This document shows, piece by piece, positions 9,046 to 14,892 of a DNA stretch of 64,000 nt. Position 1 is the first letter of the stretch. Each line of letters opens with the position of its first letter. This DNA is from Flavobacteriales bacterium UBA7666 (GTDB lineage: Bacteria; Bacteroidota; Bacteroidia; Flavobacteriales_D; Crocinitomicaceae), in assembly GCA_002483265.1 (NCBI GenBank), contig DLHO01000015.1, forward strand, positions 16,885 to 80,884, read 5' to 3'. Position numbers and translations under genes: made by a program. The notes beneath the pieces were generated by a model. That model did not search any database. It had not been told where the DNA came from and was given only the letters and a program-made list of their open reading frames with translations.

Positions 9046-9086
9046 TCAGGCAAGTTCTAATTGGGAGGGTAGAAATAGGAATAGTC

Positions 9087-9170
9087 GTTCTCGATACATC
9101 CCGCAATGTCAGTTCGAGTGTCAGCCGTAGCTGACGTATCGAGAACAACATGCGGGATACTCGAACTGAC
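9087..9170. repeat. Interleaved inverted repeats (dispersed palindromic element)
   Basis: Four perfect pairings can be read: GTTCTCGATA (9087-9096) with TATCGAGAAC (9137-9146); CCCGCA (9100) with TGCGGG (9151); GTCAGTTCGAGT (9108-9119) with ACTCGAACTGAC (9159-9170); and a small hairpin GTCAGC/GCTGAC at 9120-9135. The first pair crosses the second and third, so either alternative hairpins or a pseudoknot form. It lies just downstream of a minus-strand lipoprotein gene and may serve as its terminator. Confidence 0.65.
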
Positions 9171-9189
9171 AAATGACAAATGGAGAATA

Positions 9190-9531
9190 CTATAGCTTCG
9201 CGTATTTCATTTCCAGTTTACGAAGTTCCAATTCGTCCTGCAAATCGCGGATTTCCAATTTTCGTTGCTGGAGTTCAATCGTTTCAATTTCCTTTACGAA
9301 TTTGGTTTGGATGGATTTCCGTTCAGCTTCGGATGCGTTTCTTTGCACGGTATCGTATTTTAAATAGATGCGGGTTAATTGATCCTTGAGTTCTTCTTTC
9401 TGTTTGATGATTTTATTCATATTTAGATTGAGTCGAAACATTTGCTGGTTGATCTCAAATTTCTTTTGCTCATTGGAATTCCCACAGCTCGCTAGAATCG
9501 TCGTTGTTATTAGAAGTAGTAAAATTTTCAT
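9190..9531 (-). CDS. Small coiled-coil lipoprotein
   Basis: A 113-residue protein with a short signal sequence and lipobox LASC (Cys16), followed almost entirely by charged helix with heptad-like spacing (NMNKIIKQKEELKDQL, ETIELQQRKLEIRDLQDELELRKLEMKY). Probably a membrane-anchored coiled-coil lipoprotein. No family recognised. It stands alone at the island border. Confidence 0.7.
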   Translation of the reverse strand: MKILLLLITTTILASCGNSNEQKKFEINQQMFRLNLNMNKIIKQKEELKDQLTRIYLKYDTVQRNASEAERKSIQTKFVKEIETIELQQRKLEIRDLQDELELRKLEMKYAKL

Positions 9532-9610
9532 CGGACAGAATTTACAATACTAAAATAGTAGAAAATCAGATTGCGTCAGAATGAATTATTCCGGACAATT
9601 TCCCACAAGA

Positions 9611-9818
9611 AAAATTCTACGCGATTCTCGTGAAGGAGATTTTATTGGTTGCGGACGAATATTAGGTTGAAGAATTCTGAGGGATTCTCAAATAGAATAA
9701 TTGGAAGGTTCTGGAGATTTAAAAATTCTTTGGAATTATATAACCGAAAAATTCTGAGCGATTCTAGAATAGATTATTTGGAGTGGATGGTACAGAAATA
9801 AAATTCTGCGCAATTCTC
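9611..9818. repeat. Five degenerate direct repeats, core AAAATTCTGnGCGATTCTC
   Basis: Copies start at 9611, 9671, 9722 (most divergent), 9747 and 9800. Each is about 19 bp with ATTCT duplicated inside; spacers of roughly 6-41 bp are unrelated. Irregular spacing and decay argue against CRISPR. Not coding in any frame. Confidence 0.6.
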
Positions 9819-9917
9819 AGGAAGAAGATTGAGTGGGTGGATGAACCCGCAATTCAGTTAAAGAGATGGAAGATGAAAGAACGACTGGTTTGTGGGAGAG
9901 AATAAAGCTTGGATATT

Positions 9918-10060
9918 CTATTTAACATAATAGTAATTATAGGACAAATTGGTTTTTCCTATAATGTCACATTATGTCTCCGTAAACTACGCTTGACAGT
10001 AAATAGCACGATTCTGGGCTTCGAGGGATTTGCCCTATAATTAGACGTTATATTAAATAG
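9918..10060. repeat. attC-like 143-bp inverted repeat element
   Basis: The left arm (9918-9948) and right arm (10029-10060) are imperfect reverse complements over about 31 bp. Each arm has an outer box (AACATAAT versus GTTATATT), a short spacer, and an inner box (AATTATAGG versus CCCTATAATT). This outer-spacer-inner-loop-inner-spacer-outer layout is that of an integron attC site (R''-L''-L'-R'). A shorter nested alternative uses CCTATAAT at 9958 and ATTATGT at 9971. The right arm is homologous to the repeat junctions at 13433-13466 and 14078-14110. A MITE is an alternative reading. Confidence 0.5.
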
Positions 10061-10171
10061 CCGCACGGCTCACACACATTGCAATAAAATTTTCTGCATC
10101 CTGCGGAATTTATGCAGAAAGATTTTATAAGCAATTTTTCCAGCGCACGCCACCCACAGGTTTTTTTCTTA

Positions 10172-10193
10172 GGCGCAAAAGTTTTATTCTTTC
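10172..10193 (-). repeat. Inverted copy of the island repeat core
   Basis: The complement reads GAAAGAATAAAACTTTTGCG followed by CC, which is the first 22 nt of the repeat unit seen in plus orientation at 13348, 13993 and 22674. It lacks the rest of the unit. Confidence 0.55.
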
Positions 10194-10494
10194 CTGGAAA
10201 GATCTTCGTTCTATGAACGATCTTCAACCTTTTTTCATTGCCAAAAAAGGTTGAGCCAAAAAGTCTAGGCTTGTACACTGCAAGCTTGAAAACTAGCTCT
10301 GCATTTCACTGTTCGCACCCCAACTCACCACGCTGTTACCAAATTTTTGCGAAACAAAAATTTGACAGCTGAGCTCAAACAGGGGTTAAACAACGCTCCA
10401 TTCCGTTTGTTTTCTACACTTCCAGCGTAAGAGCCGATTTTAGATTGTGGTTCTATTTAACATAATTGCTTCGATAACTGAATCTTCCGTTCTA

Positions 10495-10809
10495 TTAGAT
10501 TTTCAATTGTTTTCGTTCACAATTCACCAACATCCGTAAATGCTTGTAACAAAGTTCTGCCAATGGTTTTAAATGTGTATCTGTGTTTCCGATCTCTAGT
10601 AATAATGCCTGTTTCATGTAATTCTGATATGTCGCTCCCCAATCGAATTCAAGTGATTGGGGAACTTTCATCAAATCGTAAATGATATCAAATATCTGTA
10701 AATGGTGTTTTTCGTCTCCGTCTAGTCCTACTCTATTCAATCCGTATAGCAATTGGCAATGTTTCAAATCTTGTTGAATAAGTCTTATAATAAGTTGTTT
10801 ATTGCTCAT
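10495..10809 (-). CDS. Hypothetical protein divergent from the HTH regulator
   Basis: A 104-residue, probably helical and soluble protein, rich in His, Leu and Lys (KHCQLLYGLNRVGLDGDEKHHLQIFDIIYDLM), with no family recognised. It is transcribed away from the HTH/cyclase operon and shares a 190-bp intergenic region carrying repeated GTTTAAAC palindromes. I use the ATG at 10809; an in-frame ATG at 10836 would put the first palindrome inside the coding region, and a near-consensus -7 box (TATATTTA, 10858-10851) allows either. The shared operators suggest co-regulation with the operon. Confidence 0.65.
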   Translation of the reverse strand: MSNKQLIIRLIQQDLKHCQLLYGLNRVGLDGDEKHHLQIFDIIYDLMKVPQSLEFDWGATYQNYMKQALLLEIGNTDTHLKPLAELCYKHLRMLVNCERKQLKI

Positions 10810-10817
10810 AATGCTAA

Positions 10818-10974
10818 GTTTAAACGATGATTTCATGGTTAATTCCTATGTAAATATAGTTTAAACATATTATTTGTCAAAATATTTTCATCGTTTAAAT
10901 TTATATAAATATTGTTTTAAACGATATTATCATTGGTTTTATTGATGTGTAGGGAATTTCGGGATTGTTTAAAA
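10818..10974. promoter_or_regulatory. Array of GTTTAAAC operator-like palindromes
   Basis: Perfect GTTTAAAC at 10818-10825 and 10859-10866, with close relatives GTTTAAAT (10893), TTTTAAAC (10915) and GTTTAAAA (10967). Three copies extend into the shared flank CGAT/ATCG. They fill the divergent promoter region; the last begins at the G of the -33 TTG of the HTH gene. They are the obvious candidates for binding by the 67-residue HTH protein, giving autorepression and control of the divergent gene. Confidence 0.6.
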
Positions 10975-10995
10975 AGTCGAATACACTTACATTTG
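10965..10995 (+). promoter_or_regulatory. Leaderless promoter of the HTH/cyclase operon
   Basis: TTG (10965-10967), 20-nt spacer, TACATTTG (10988-10995): an almost ideal Bacteroidota promoter. The HTH ATG starts 4 nt after the -7 box, so the transcript is probably leaderless. No other promoter is evident before the cyclase genes. Confidence 0.65.
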
Positions 10996-10999
10996 GGAT

Positions 11000-11203
11000 A
11001 TGTCAGAGAGAATCAACAGAGTTAAAGAGGTCCTTGTGATTAAAGGAATGAGCCAAAAAGAGTTAGCGGTTCAAATGGACAAGAATCCAAATACGATTAC
11101 TTCCATTTGTAATAACAAGTCACAACCTCATTTGAAAGATTTGAAACGAATTGCCGAGATTTTGGATGTTGATATTCGGGAATTGTTGGTTCCGACGAAA
11201 TAG
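11000..11203 (+). CDS. XRE/Cro-type helix-turn-helix regulator
   Basis: A minimal 67-residue HTH_3 protein: the whole sequence is the five-helix DNA-binding domain, with helix 2 at GMSQKELAVQMD and recognition helix around NPNTITSICNNK. No effector or peptidase domain. It is the first gene of the operon, followed after 31 nt by the first cyclase, and its own promoter carries GTTTAAAC repeats. It is therefore likely an autoregulated repressor that sets expression of the cyclase/effector genes. What would relieve repression is not visible. Confidence 0.92.
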   Translation: MSERINRVKEVLVIKGMSQKELAVQMDKNPNTITSICNNKSQPHLKDLKRIAEILDVDIRELLVPTK

Positions 11204-11234
11204 CAACATTTTATAAAAACCACTCCCACTATTT

Positions 11235-11993
11235 ATGAACACTGAAGAAAAGGAAATCCTTAAGGGATTAATCAATACTGCTTTAGATCAAGCAGAAGCC
11301 TCCTACAAAAAAGTCGAAGATCAATTACTTATCAAAGCTAACAGCAAGTATATGACGTTTTCAAATGAAAGCGTTGAAACAGAATTACCTGGATTTCCTT
11401 TAATTGAAGAAAATGAACCACACGTTGCTAACTTTATAGCCTTGATACTTGATGTGCGGGGTTCAACTAAGCATTTATTAGAAGCGTGTGCTTCTTGCGG
11501 AGTGCAACAACTAGAAAGAACAGTTTATGAAACTGCCGCAATTAACGCTCTTGGATCATATATAATAAAAAAGCATAGTGGTGGTATAACAGAATTTCTT
11601 GGAGATGGATTTCTTGCTTTTTTTCTCGTAAAAACTGAAAGTGATATGTATCCAGCTAAAAGAGCAGCCGAAGATTGCTTAGAAGGTAGAGAAGTTCTTA
11701 ATGCAATTCTCGCTTCTCGATACACTCTTCCAGCCATTAATTATGGAATAGGATTAGCATACAGTCAAGCAATTATTATGGTCGTTAATGCAAATGGTAG
11801 ATTATATCCGAAGGCAATAGGAGAATGTGTATACCGTGCTTCAAAATTATCATCGGGGTTCAATAAAATTCTTTATGATGATAGTTTACGCTATAGTTGG
11901 CCAACATCAAAAGGAGGATCGTTGACTTTTAAAGTTGCTGAACACAGGCATAAGAACGATGTCAAGGGTTACGAAACAGAAATGAAAAATTAA
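11235..11993 (+). CDS. Class III nucleotide cyclase-like protein, divergent (Pycsar-type operon, cyclase A)
   Basis: A soluble 252-residue protein with one class III cyclase domain (about 62-235) after a helical N-terminus. The two metal-binding aspartates are in place: Asp73 in ILDVRGSTK and Asp124 in FLGDGFLAFF. The substrate-side motif is altered: where family members have G-x-x-V-N-x-A-A-R-L this protein reads GECVYRASKL (196-205), so the transition-state Asn is Tyr200 and the Arg is Lys204; the usual base-reading Asp before it is also missing. It may be a regulatory or half-site subunit acting with the second cyclase. It is 11 nt upstream of the membrane effector gene. Product nucleotide unknown. 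Confidence 0.82.
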   Translation: MNTEEKEILKGLINTALDQAEASYKKVEDQLLIKANSKYMTFSNESVETELPGFPLIEENEPHVANFIALILDVRGSTKHLLEACASCGVQQLERTVYETAAINALGSYIIKKHSGGITEFLGDGFLAFFLVKTESDMYPAKRAAEDCLEGREVLNAILASRYTLPAINYGIGLAYSQAIIMVVNANGRLYPKAIGECVYRASKLSSGFNKILYDDSLRYSWPTSKGGSLTFKVAEHRHKNDVKGYETEMKN

Positions 11994-12004
11994 AATCTCG
12001 AAAG

Positions 12005-12631
12005 ATGGAAGATGGAGAACAAAAAATAAACTTTTTAACTGGGGCAATTAGCGAAGCTCAAGAATTGATAAGATTTACTGAAGGTAAAACTGCTTTGGTA
12101 GTTACTTTACTTGGTGCTTACCTTATTGGCGCCTTTACTAAAGTAGATCGTATAATACAATATCATTATTTGTTCAATTGCCTTTTTTGGATTTCTCTTA
12201 TACTGTTTGCAATCACTACTTTACTTTGTGTTATTGTTGTAGCAAGAATAATTTACCATACAACTTCACCATTAATAAATCTGAAAGGAGTAAAAGGAAA
12301 TACTCCGAATTTGAAATATTTCATAGTTCCCAATGAAAACAAGGATTTATTTTATCCATTTAAGAATCGATCTAAGTACAAACTAAAAATCGATTACAGA
12401 ACTTATCTAAGATCTGTTAAGGGTGCTACTGAAGAAGTTATTGTGGAAACATTGACTTTAGAGCTAATGAAAGTGAGTTATATACGTAATTTGAAGACTG
12501 ATCGTTTTGCACATCTACTAAGATTACTTCTATTTACTACGATTGCTTTTATCTTCTTCTATTTCATGTACACCTATGAATCGCAACAATTTCTTCCAAA
12601 GGAAATCAGTGACACTATAAATAACAAATAA
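12005..12631 (+). CDS. Membrane effector resembling PycTM (Pycsar effector, DUF5706-like)
   Basis: A 208-residue membrane protein. A short amphipathic N-terminus leads to EGKTALVVTLLGAYLIGAF (TM1, about 26-44), then TM2 (56-82), a cytosolic segment of about 85 residues, and TM3 (170-190). This order, with the polar EGK at the head of TM1, resembles the Pycsar transmembrane effector domain formerly called DUF5706. In known Pycsar systems such effectors damage the inner membrane when cyclic CMP or cyclic UMP made by the partner cyclase binds. The location between two cyclase genes, 11 nt from one and 1 nt from the other, supports that role. Assignment rests on topology and context. Confidence 0.72.
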   Translation: MEDGEQKINFLTGAISEAQELIRFTEGKTALVVTLLGAYLIGAFTKVDRIIQYHYLFNCLFWISLILFAITTLLCVIVVARIIYHTTSPLINLKGVKGNTPNLKYFIVPNENKDLFYPFKNRSKYKLKIDYRTYLRSVKGATEEVIVETLTLELMKVSYIRNLKTDRFAHLLRLLLFTTIAFIFFYFMYTYESQQFLPKEISDTINNK

Positions 12632-12632
12632 C

Positions 12633-13331
12633 ATGGGTTTAAAAGAAGATCTCATTAATAAGGTAAATGTCTTTTATACTGAGCCATTTACAGTTGAAGA
12701 AACGACGATTGTTCCAACTACAGATTATTCTAAGTTGACTTTTGGAAACAAAGTTTTGAAAGCTGAACTTACTTTTCTATTCGTAGATATTCGCAAATCG
12801 AGTAAAATTGTTGATACGTTAGGGTTTATTGGTGCGGCTCGTCTCTATCAAAGTTTCCACGAAATAACTTCAAAAATCATTGCGAAGCGGAACGGGCAAA
12901 TTAGATCATTTGATGGTGATAGAATTCTTGGAATTTTTGCAGGTGATCGAAAAAACAATAACGCGGTTGAAGCTGCCCTAAATATCCGTTGGGCGATTCA
13001 AAATATCCTAAATCCGAAACTAGGTAGTAGTCCAATAGCAATCGGTATTGGAATTGATACAGGTGAGACTTTAATTACGAAAGTAGGAAAATCTGGAGGT
13101 GGTAATAATAGTGACATTGTGTGGGTTGGGAATGCGTGTGTAAATGCAGCGTTATTTTGTTCTAAAGGTACAAATATGATATATATTGGAAATGCAGTAA
13201 AGAACAGACTTGATAAATCTAATTTAGATGATTCTGATGGTAAGTCAATGTGGGAAGGGCTTATAACGAAGGATAAGCATGATAATAATAAATTCTGTTT
13301 TCGCTCAAATTACGTTTGGAGTGCACTTTAA
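12633..13331 (+). CDS. Class III nucleotide cyclase of PycC type (cyclase B)
   Basis: A soluble 232-residue protein with one cyclase domain (about 43-190). Metal-binding aspartates are Asp52 (FVDIRKSSK) and Asp96 (SFDGDRILGIF). The segment FDGDRILGIFAGDRKNNNAV followed by A-L-x-I-R-W is what I recognise from PycC-type pyrimidine cyclases. Asp161 is in the base-reading position and Asn171 in the transition-state position (VGNACVNAALF), but the usual Arg four residues later is Phe175. It begins one nucleotide after the effector stop, so translation is probably coupled. Likely substrate CTP or UTP by analogy; sequence alone cannot tell which. Confidence 0.85.
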   Translation: MGLKEDLINKVNVFYTEPFTVEETTIVPTTDYSKLTFGNKVLKAELTFLFVDIRKSSKIVDTLGFIGAARLYQSFHEITSKIIAKRNGQIRSFDGDRILGIFAGDRKNNNAVEAALNIRWAIQNILNPKLGSSPIAIGIGIDTGETLITKVGKSGGGNNSDIVWVGNACVNAALFCSKGTNMIYIGNAVKNRLDKSNLDDSDGKSMWEGLITKDKHDNNKFCFRSNYVWSAL

Positions 13332-13349
13332 GAACTTGCTTTTGAAAGA

Positions 13350-13466
13350 AATAAAACTTTTGCGCCTTTTTGAAATGAAGTAAAAACCTTAGACCTTCCC
13401 TCCTGCCGTCAATCTCGGTCTTGATGCCCAAGCTATATTAACATAACGCAATAACATTATAGGACA
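13350..13466 (+). repeat. Island repeat unit, copy U1
   Basis: About 117 bp beginning AATAAAACTTTTGCGCC, continuing through TTTTTGAAATGAAGTAAAA and a CTTCCCTCCTGCCGTC block, and ending GCTATATTAACATAACGC plus AATAACATTATAGGACA. Near-identical to U2 (13995-14110) and related to U3 and U4. It separates the cyclase operon from the next, oppositely oriented ORF. Confidence 0.75.
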
Positions 13467-13528
13467 CGAGAAGCATTACTTCGAGAGAGCCGAAGCGTCA
13501 GCGCGGCTTGTGTGGTGGTTATGTTGTT
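13433..13528. repeat. attC-like structure at the end of U1
   Basis: ACATAAC (13441-13447) near the left end and GTTATGT (13518-13524) near the right end are exact reverse complements. Between them are the imperfect arms ACACGAGAAGC and GCGGCTTGTGT and an inner perfect hairpin CTTCG/CGAAG. Imperfect stems with unpaired bases and 7-bp outer boxes are the hallmark of attC sites; GTTATGT differs at one position from the consensus GTTRRRY. Confidence 0.45.
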
Positions 13529-13529
13529 G

Positions 13530-13961
13530 TTAATTTATATACTTCATATAACAGCCAGATTCATAGTTTTTTAGCTCGAAATAAATGGATTTTAATTTTC
13601 GACTTTCAAATTTTGTAATGTTGGAAACTTCTGTGTTCTCGTCTATGAATTCATTTGCAATTTCCTCCAAATTCACCTTTCGTAAAGACTTTTTATTTTT
13701 CACTTCTGTAACACCGAATTTAAATCCTTCTTGTGATGTACTTCCAATTATATATGTTTTAAAACGGTTCACAATTATTGTAGCGTCATTAAAAGGAATC
13801 GGGAGTTCAATGGAGAAATGGCCATCGGTAGATTTTCCATAATACCAGCCTGATTGACTTTTGGTGGTATCTTGAATTCGATGCATAATTCGCTCTGATT
13901 TGACTTGTGAATAAGTTAAATGACAAAACATTAAAACAAGTACAAATAGCATTTTTTTCAT
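13530..13961 (-). CDS. Secreted hypothetical protein (island ORF 1)
   Basis: A 143-residue protein with a Sec signal peptide (MKKMLFVLVLMFCHLTYSQ) and a mature part of mixed strands and helices, including GWYYGKSTDGHFSIELPIPFND and a C-terminal helix-strand unit. No family recognised. It stands alone between repeat units U1 and U2, transcribed opposite to the cyclase operon, like a cassette-borne orphan gene. U2 ends 34 nt upstream of its ATG. Confidence 0.65.
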   Translation of the reverse strand: MKKMLFVLVLMFCHLTYSQVKSERIMHRIQDTTKSQSGWYYGKSTDGHFSIELPIPFNDATIIVNRFKTYIIGSTSQEGFKFGVTEVKNKKSLRKVNLEEIANEFIDENTEVSNITKFESRKLKSIYFELKNYESGCYMKYIN

Positions 13962-13994
13962 TAACCAGTAGAATTTTTTCAGAAAGTTAGTAAG

Positions 13995-14110
13995 AATAAA
14001 ACTTTTGCGCCCTGTTGAAATGAGATAAAACCTAAGACCTTCCTACTCTGTGAGATTCATCGGTCTGATGCCAAAGCTATATTAACATAACGCAATAACA
14101 TTATAGGACA
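13995..14110 (+). repeat. Island repeat unit, copy U2
   Basis: Aligns with U1 from AATAAAACTTTTGCGCC to ATTATAGGACA; the last 37 nt (from AGCTATATTAACATAACGC) are identical in both. Sited directly upstream of island ORF 1 and downstream of island ORF 2 on the minus strand. The right-hand attC-like partner seen after U1 is not obvious here; instead a TAGCTAAA/TTTAGCTA hairpin (14128-14157) follows, just after the stop of the next ORF. Confidence 0.75.
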
Positions 14111-14127
14111 AAATGTTTTTTTCTGGT

Positions 14128-14157
14128 TAGCTAAAGAAAGACGTGTCAGTTTAGCTA
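14128..14157 (-). terminator. Hairpin after island ORF 2
   Basis: TAGCTAAA (14128-14135) and TTTAGCTA (14150-14157) form a perfect 8-bp stem with a 14-nt loop, one nucleotide beyond the stop of the 141-residue membrane protein. There is no strong T-run, so it could be a structural part of the repeat rather than an intrinsic terminator. Confidence 0.4.
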
Positions 14158-14158
14158 T

Positions 14159-14584
14159 TTACATCTTAAGAATTATGACACCAATAAAACATGAAATTGG
14201 TATCGATACAAAGGTGAAAATTAGATGAAACAAGAATATGTTTCTTCCTTTATTATTATATCCACTGCGTTCCCAGTCATCGATATTTAACAATTCCTCA
14301 ATTTTACTTTTTACATACTTTAAATTTGATAGATAACCAATTACCGGGCTTATAAAAATTGCTGCGATCAAAATAAAAATCCAACCATATTCTCTCAACA
14401 AATTCCTTCCTTCATCTGCAAAAACTGCTATAATCGGAACAACGAGGTAAAGCATTAAATACATAGCAATGGGTACGAAAACCAAATTACCAGCAACTTC
14501 TTTTGCTTTTCTCAGATCACCCCTATCAAAATAGTTAAGCACCCAAACATAATACAGACACCAATGATTTAATATTTTTTTCAT
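14159..14584 (-). CDS. Membrane protein of unknown function (island ORF 2)
   Basis: A 141-residue protein with three predicted transmembrane helices: NLVFVPIAMYLMLYLVVPII, WIFILIAAIFISPVIGYL, and the C-terminal FLFHLIFTFVSIPISCFIGV. A charged loop (LKYVKSKIEELLNIDDWE) lies between TM2 and TM3. No family recognised. It sits between repeat units U2 and U3, so it is another single-gene unit of the island; its role, possibly defence or stress as for many cassette ORFs, is unknown. Confidence 0.65.
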   Translation of the reverse strand: MKKILNHWCLYYVWVLNYFDRGDLRKAKEVAGNLVFVPIAMYLMLYLVVPIIAVFADEGRNLLREYGWIFILIAAIFISPVIGYLSNLKYVKSKIEELLNIDDWERSGYNNKGRNIFLFHLIFTFVSIPISCFIGVIILKM

Positions 14585-14892
14585 AGTCTAAAATTTACCA
14601 CCAATCAATTCTATTGCCCAATCTGGGGTAAGTGAATAGAGACGTCTTTTGCGGTTATTTTTGCCATGATATAGATAAAGTGTTTCTAAACATAGTAATT
14701 ATTAATTGGTCAGAATAGAAATTGGTCAGAATAGAAATAAGCCCATTTCTCTAATTTGTAAGTAAGGAAACAATAAAACTTCTGCGCCCTTTTTGAAATG
14801 AAGTAAGAGAAGCGATAGCTTCGATTTAATCTATGAGATTCCTCGGTCTGAATACCCAAGCTATATGAATAGAATACTGGGCTGCAAACAAT
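14585..14892. other. 308-bp spacer with tandem 16-mer and repeat U3
   Basis: From right to left: repeat U3 (14772-14870), a tandem perfect duplication of ATTGGTCAGAATAGAA (14705-14720 and 14721-14736), and an open minus-strand segment of 36 codons ending at 14588 that reads like a protein C-terminus (YSLTPDWAIELIGGKF) but has no start codon. The last may be a remnant of a decayed gene; confidence is low. Confidence 0.45.
14772..14870 (+). repeat. Island repeat unit, copy U3
   Basis: Starts AATAAAACTTCTGCGCCC, contains TTTTTGAAATGAAGTAA and a CTCGGTCTGAATACCCAAG block, and ends GCTATATGAAT, where U1/U2 have GCTATATTAACAT. The attC-like end is therefore degenerate. Confidence 0.65.

Larger units (their letters stand above)
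9532..10494. other. 960-bp gene-free, hairpin-rich stretch
   Basis: No convincing gene; one open frame at 10048-10278 was rejected. In order it holds five degenerate direct repeats (9611-9818), an attC-like 143-bp inverted repeat (9918-10060), an imperfect hairpin with perfect core TTCTGCAT/ATGCAGAA (10079-10134), an inverted copy of the island repeat core (10172-10193), a perfect 11-bp hairpin CAACCTTTTTT/AAAAAAGGTTG (10225-10253), a perfect 10-bp hairpin CAAATTTTTG/CAAAAATTTG (10340-10364), and a third 15-bp TCTATTTAACATAAT copy (10452-10466). Confidence 0.6.

Noticed and set aside
9611..9818. CRISPR array
   Set aside because: Repeats are degenerate, spacing is irregular (25-60 nt between starts), and no cas gene is present.
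10048..10278. 76-codon minus-strand open frame rich in Lys and Cys
   Set aside because: It runs through the attC-like arm, two hairpins and the reversed repeat core; composition is that of translated repeats and no promoter or relative was recognised.
10079..10364. Retron non-coding RNA
   Set aside because: The hairpin nest looked suggestive, but no reverse transcriptase gene lies nearby.
13995..14158. Full attC-like fold at U2
   Set aside because: The left box ACATAAC is present but no matching right box was found; only a separate TAGCTAAA hairpin follows.
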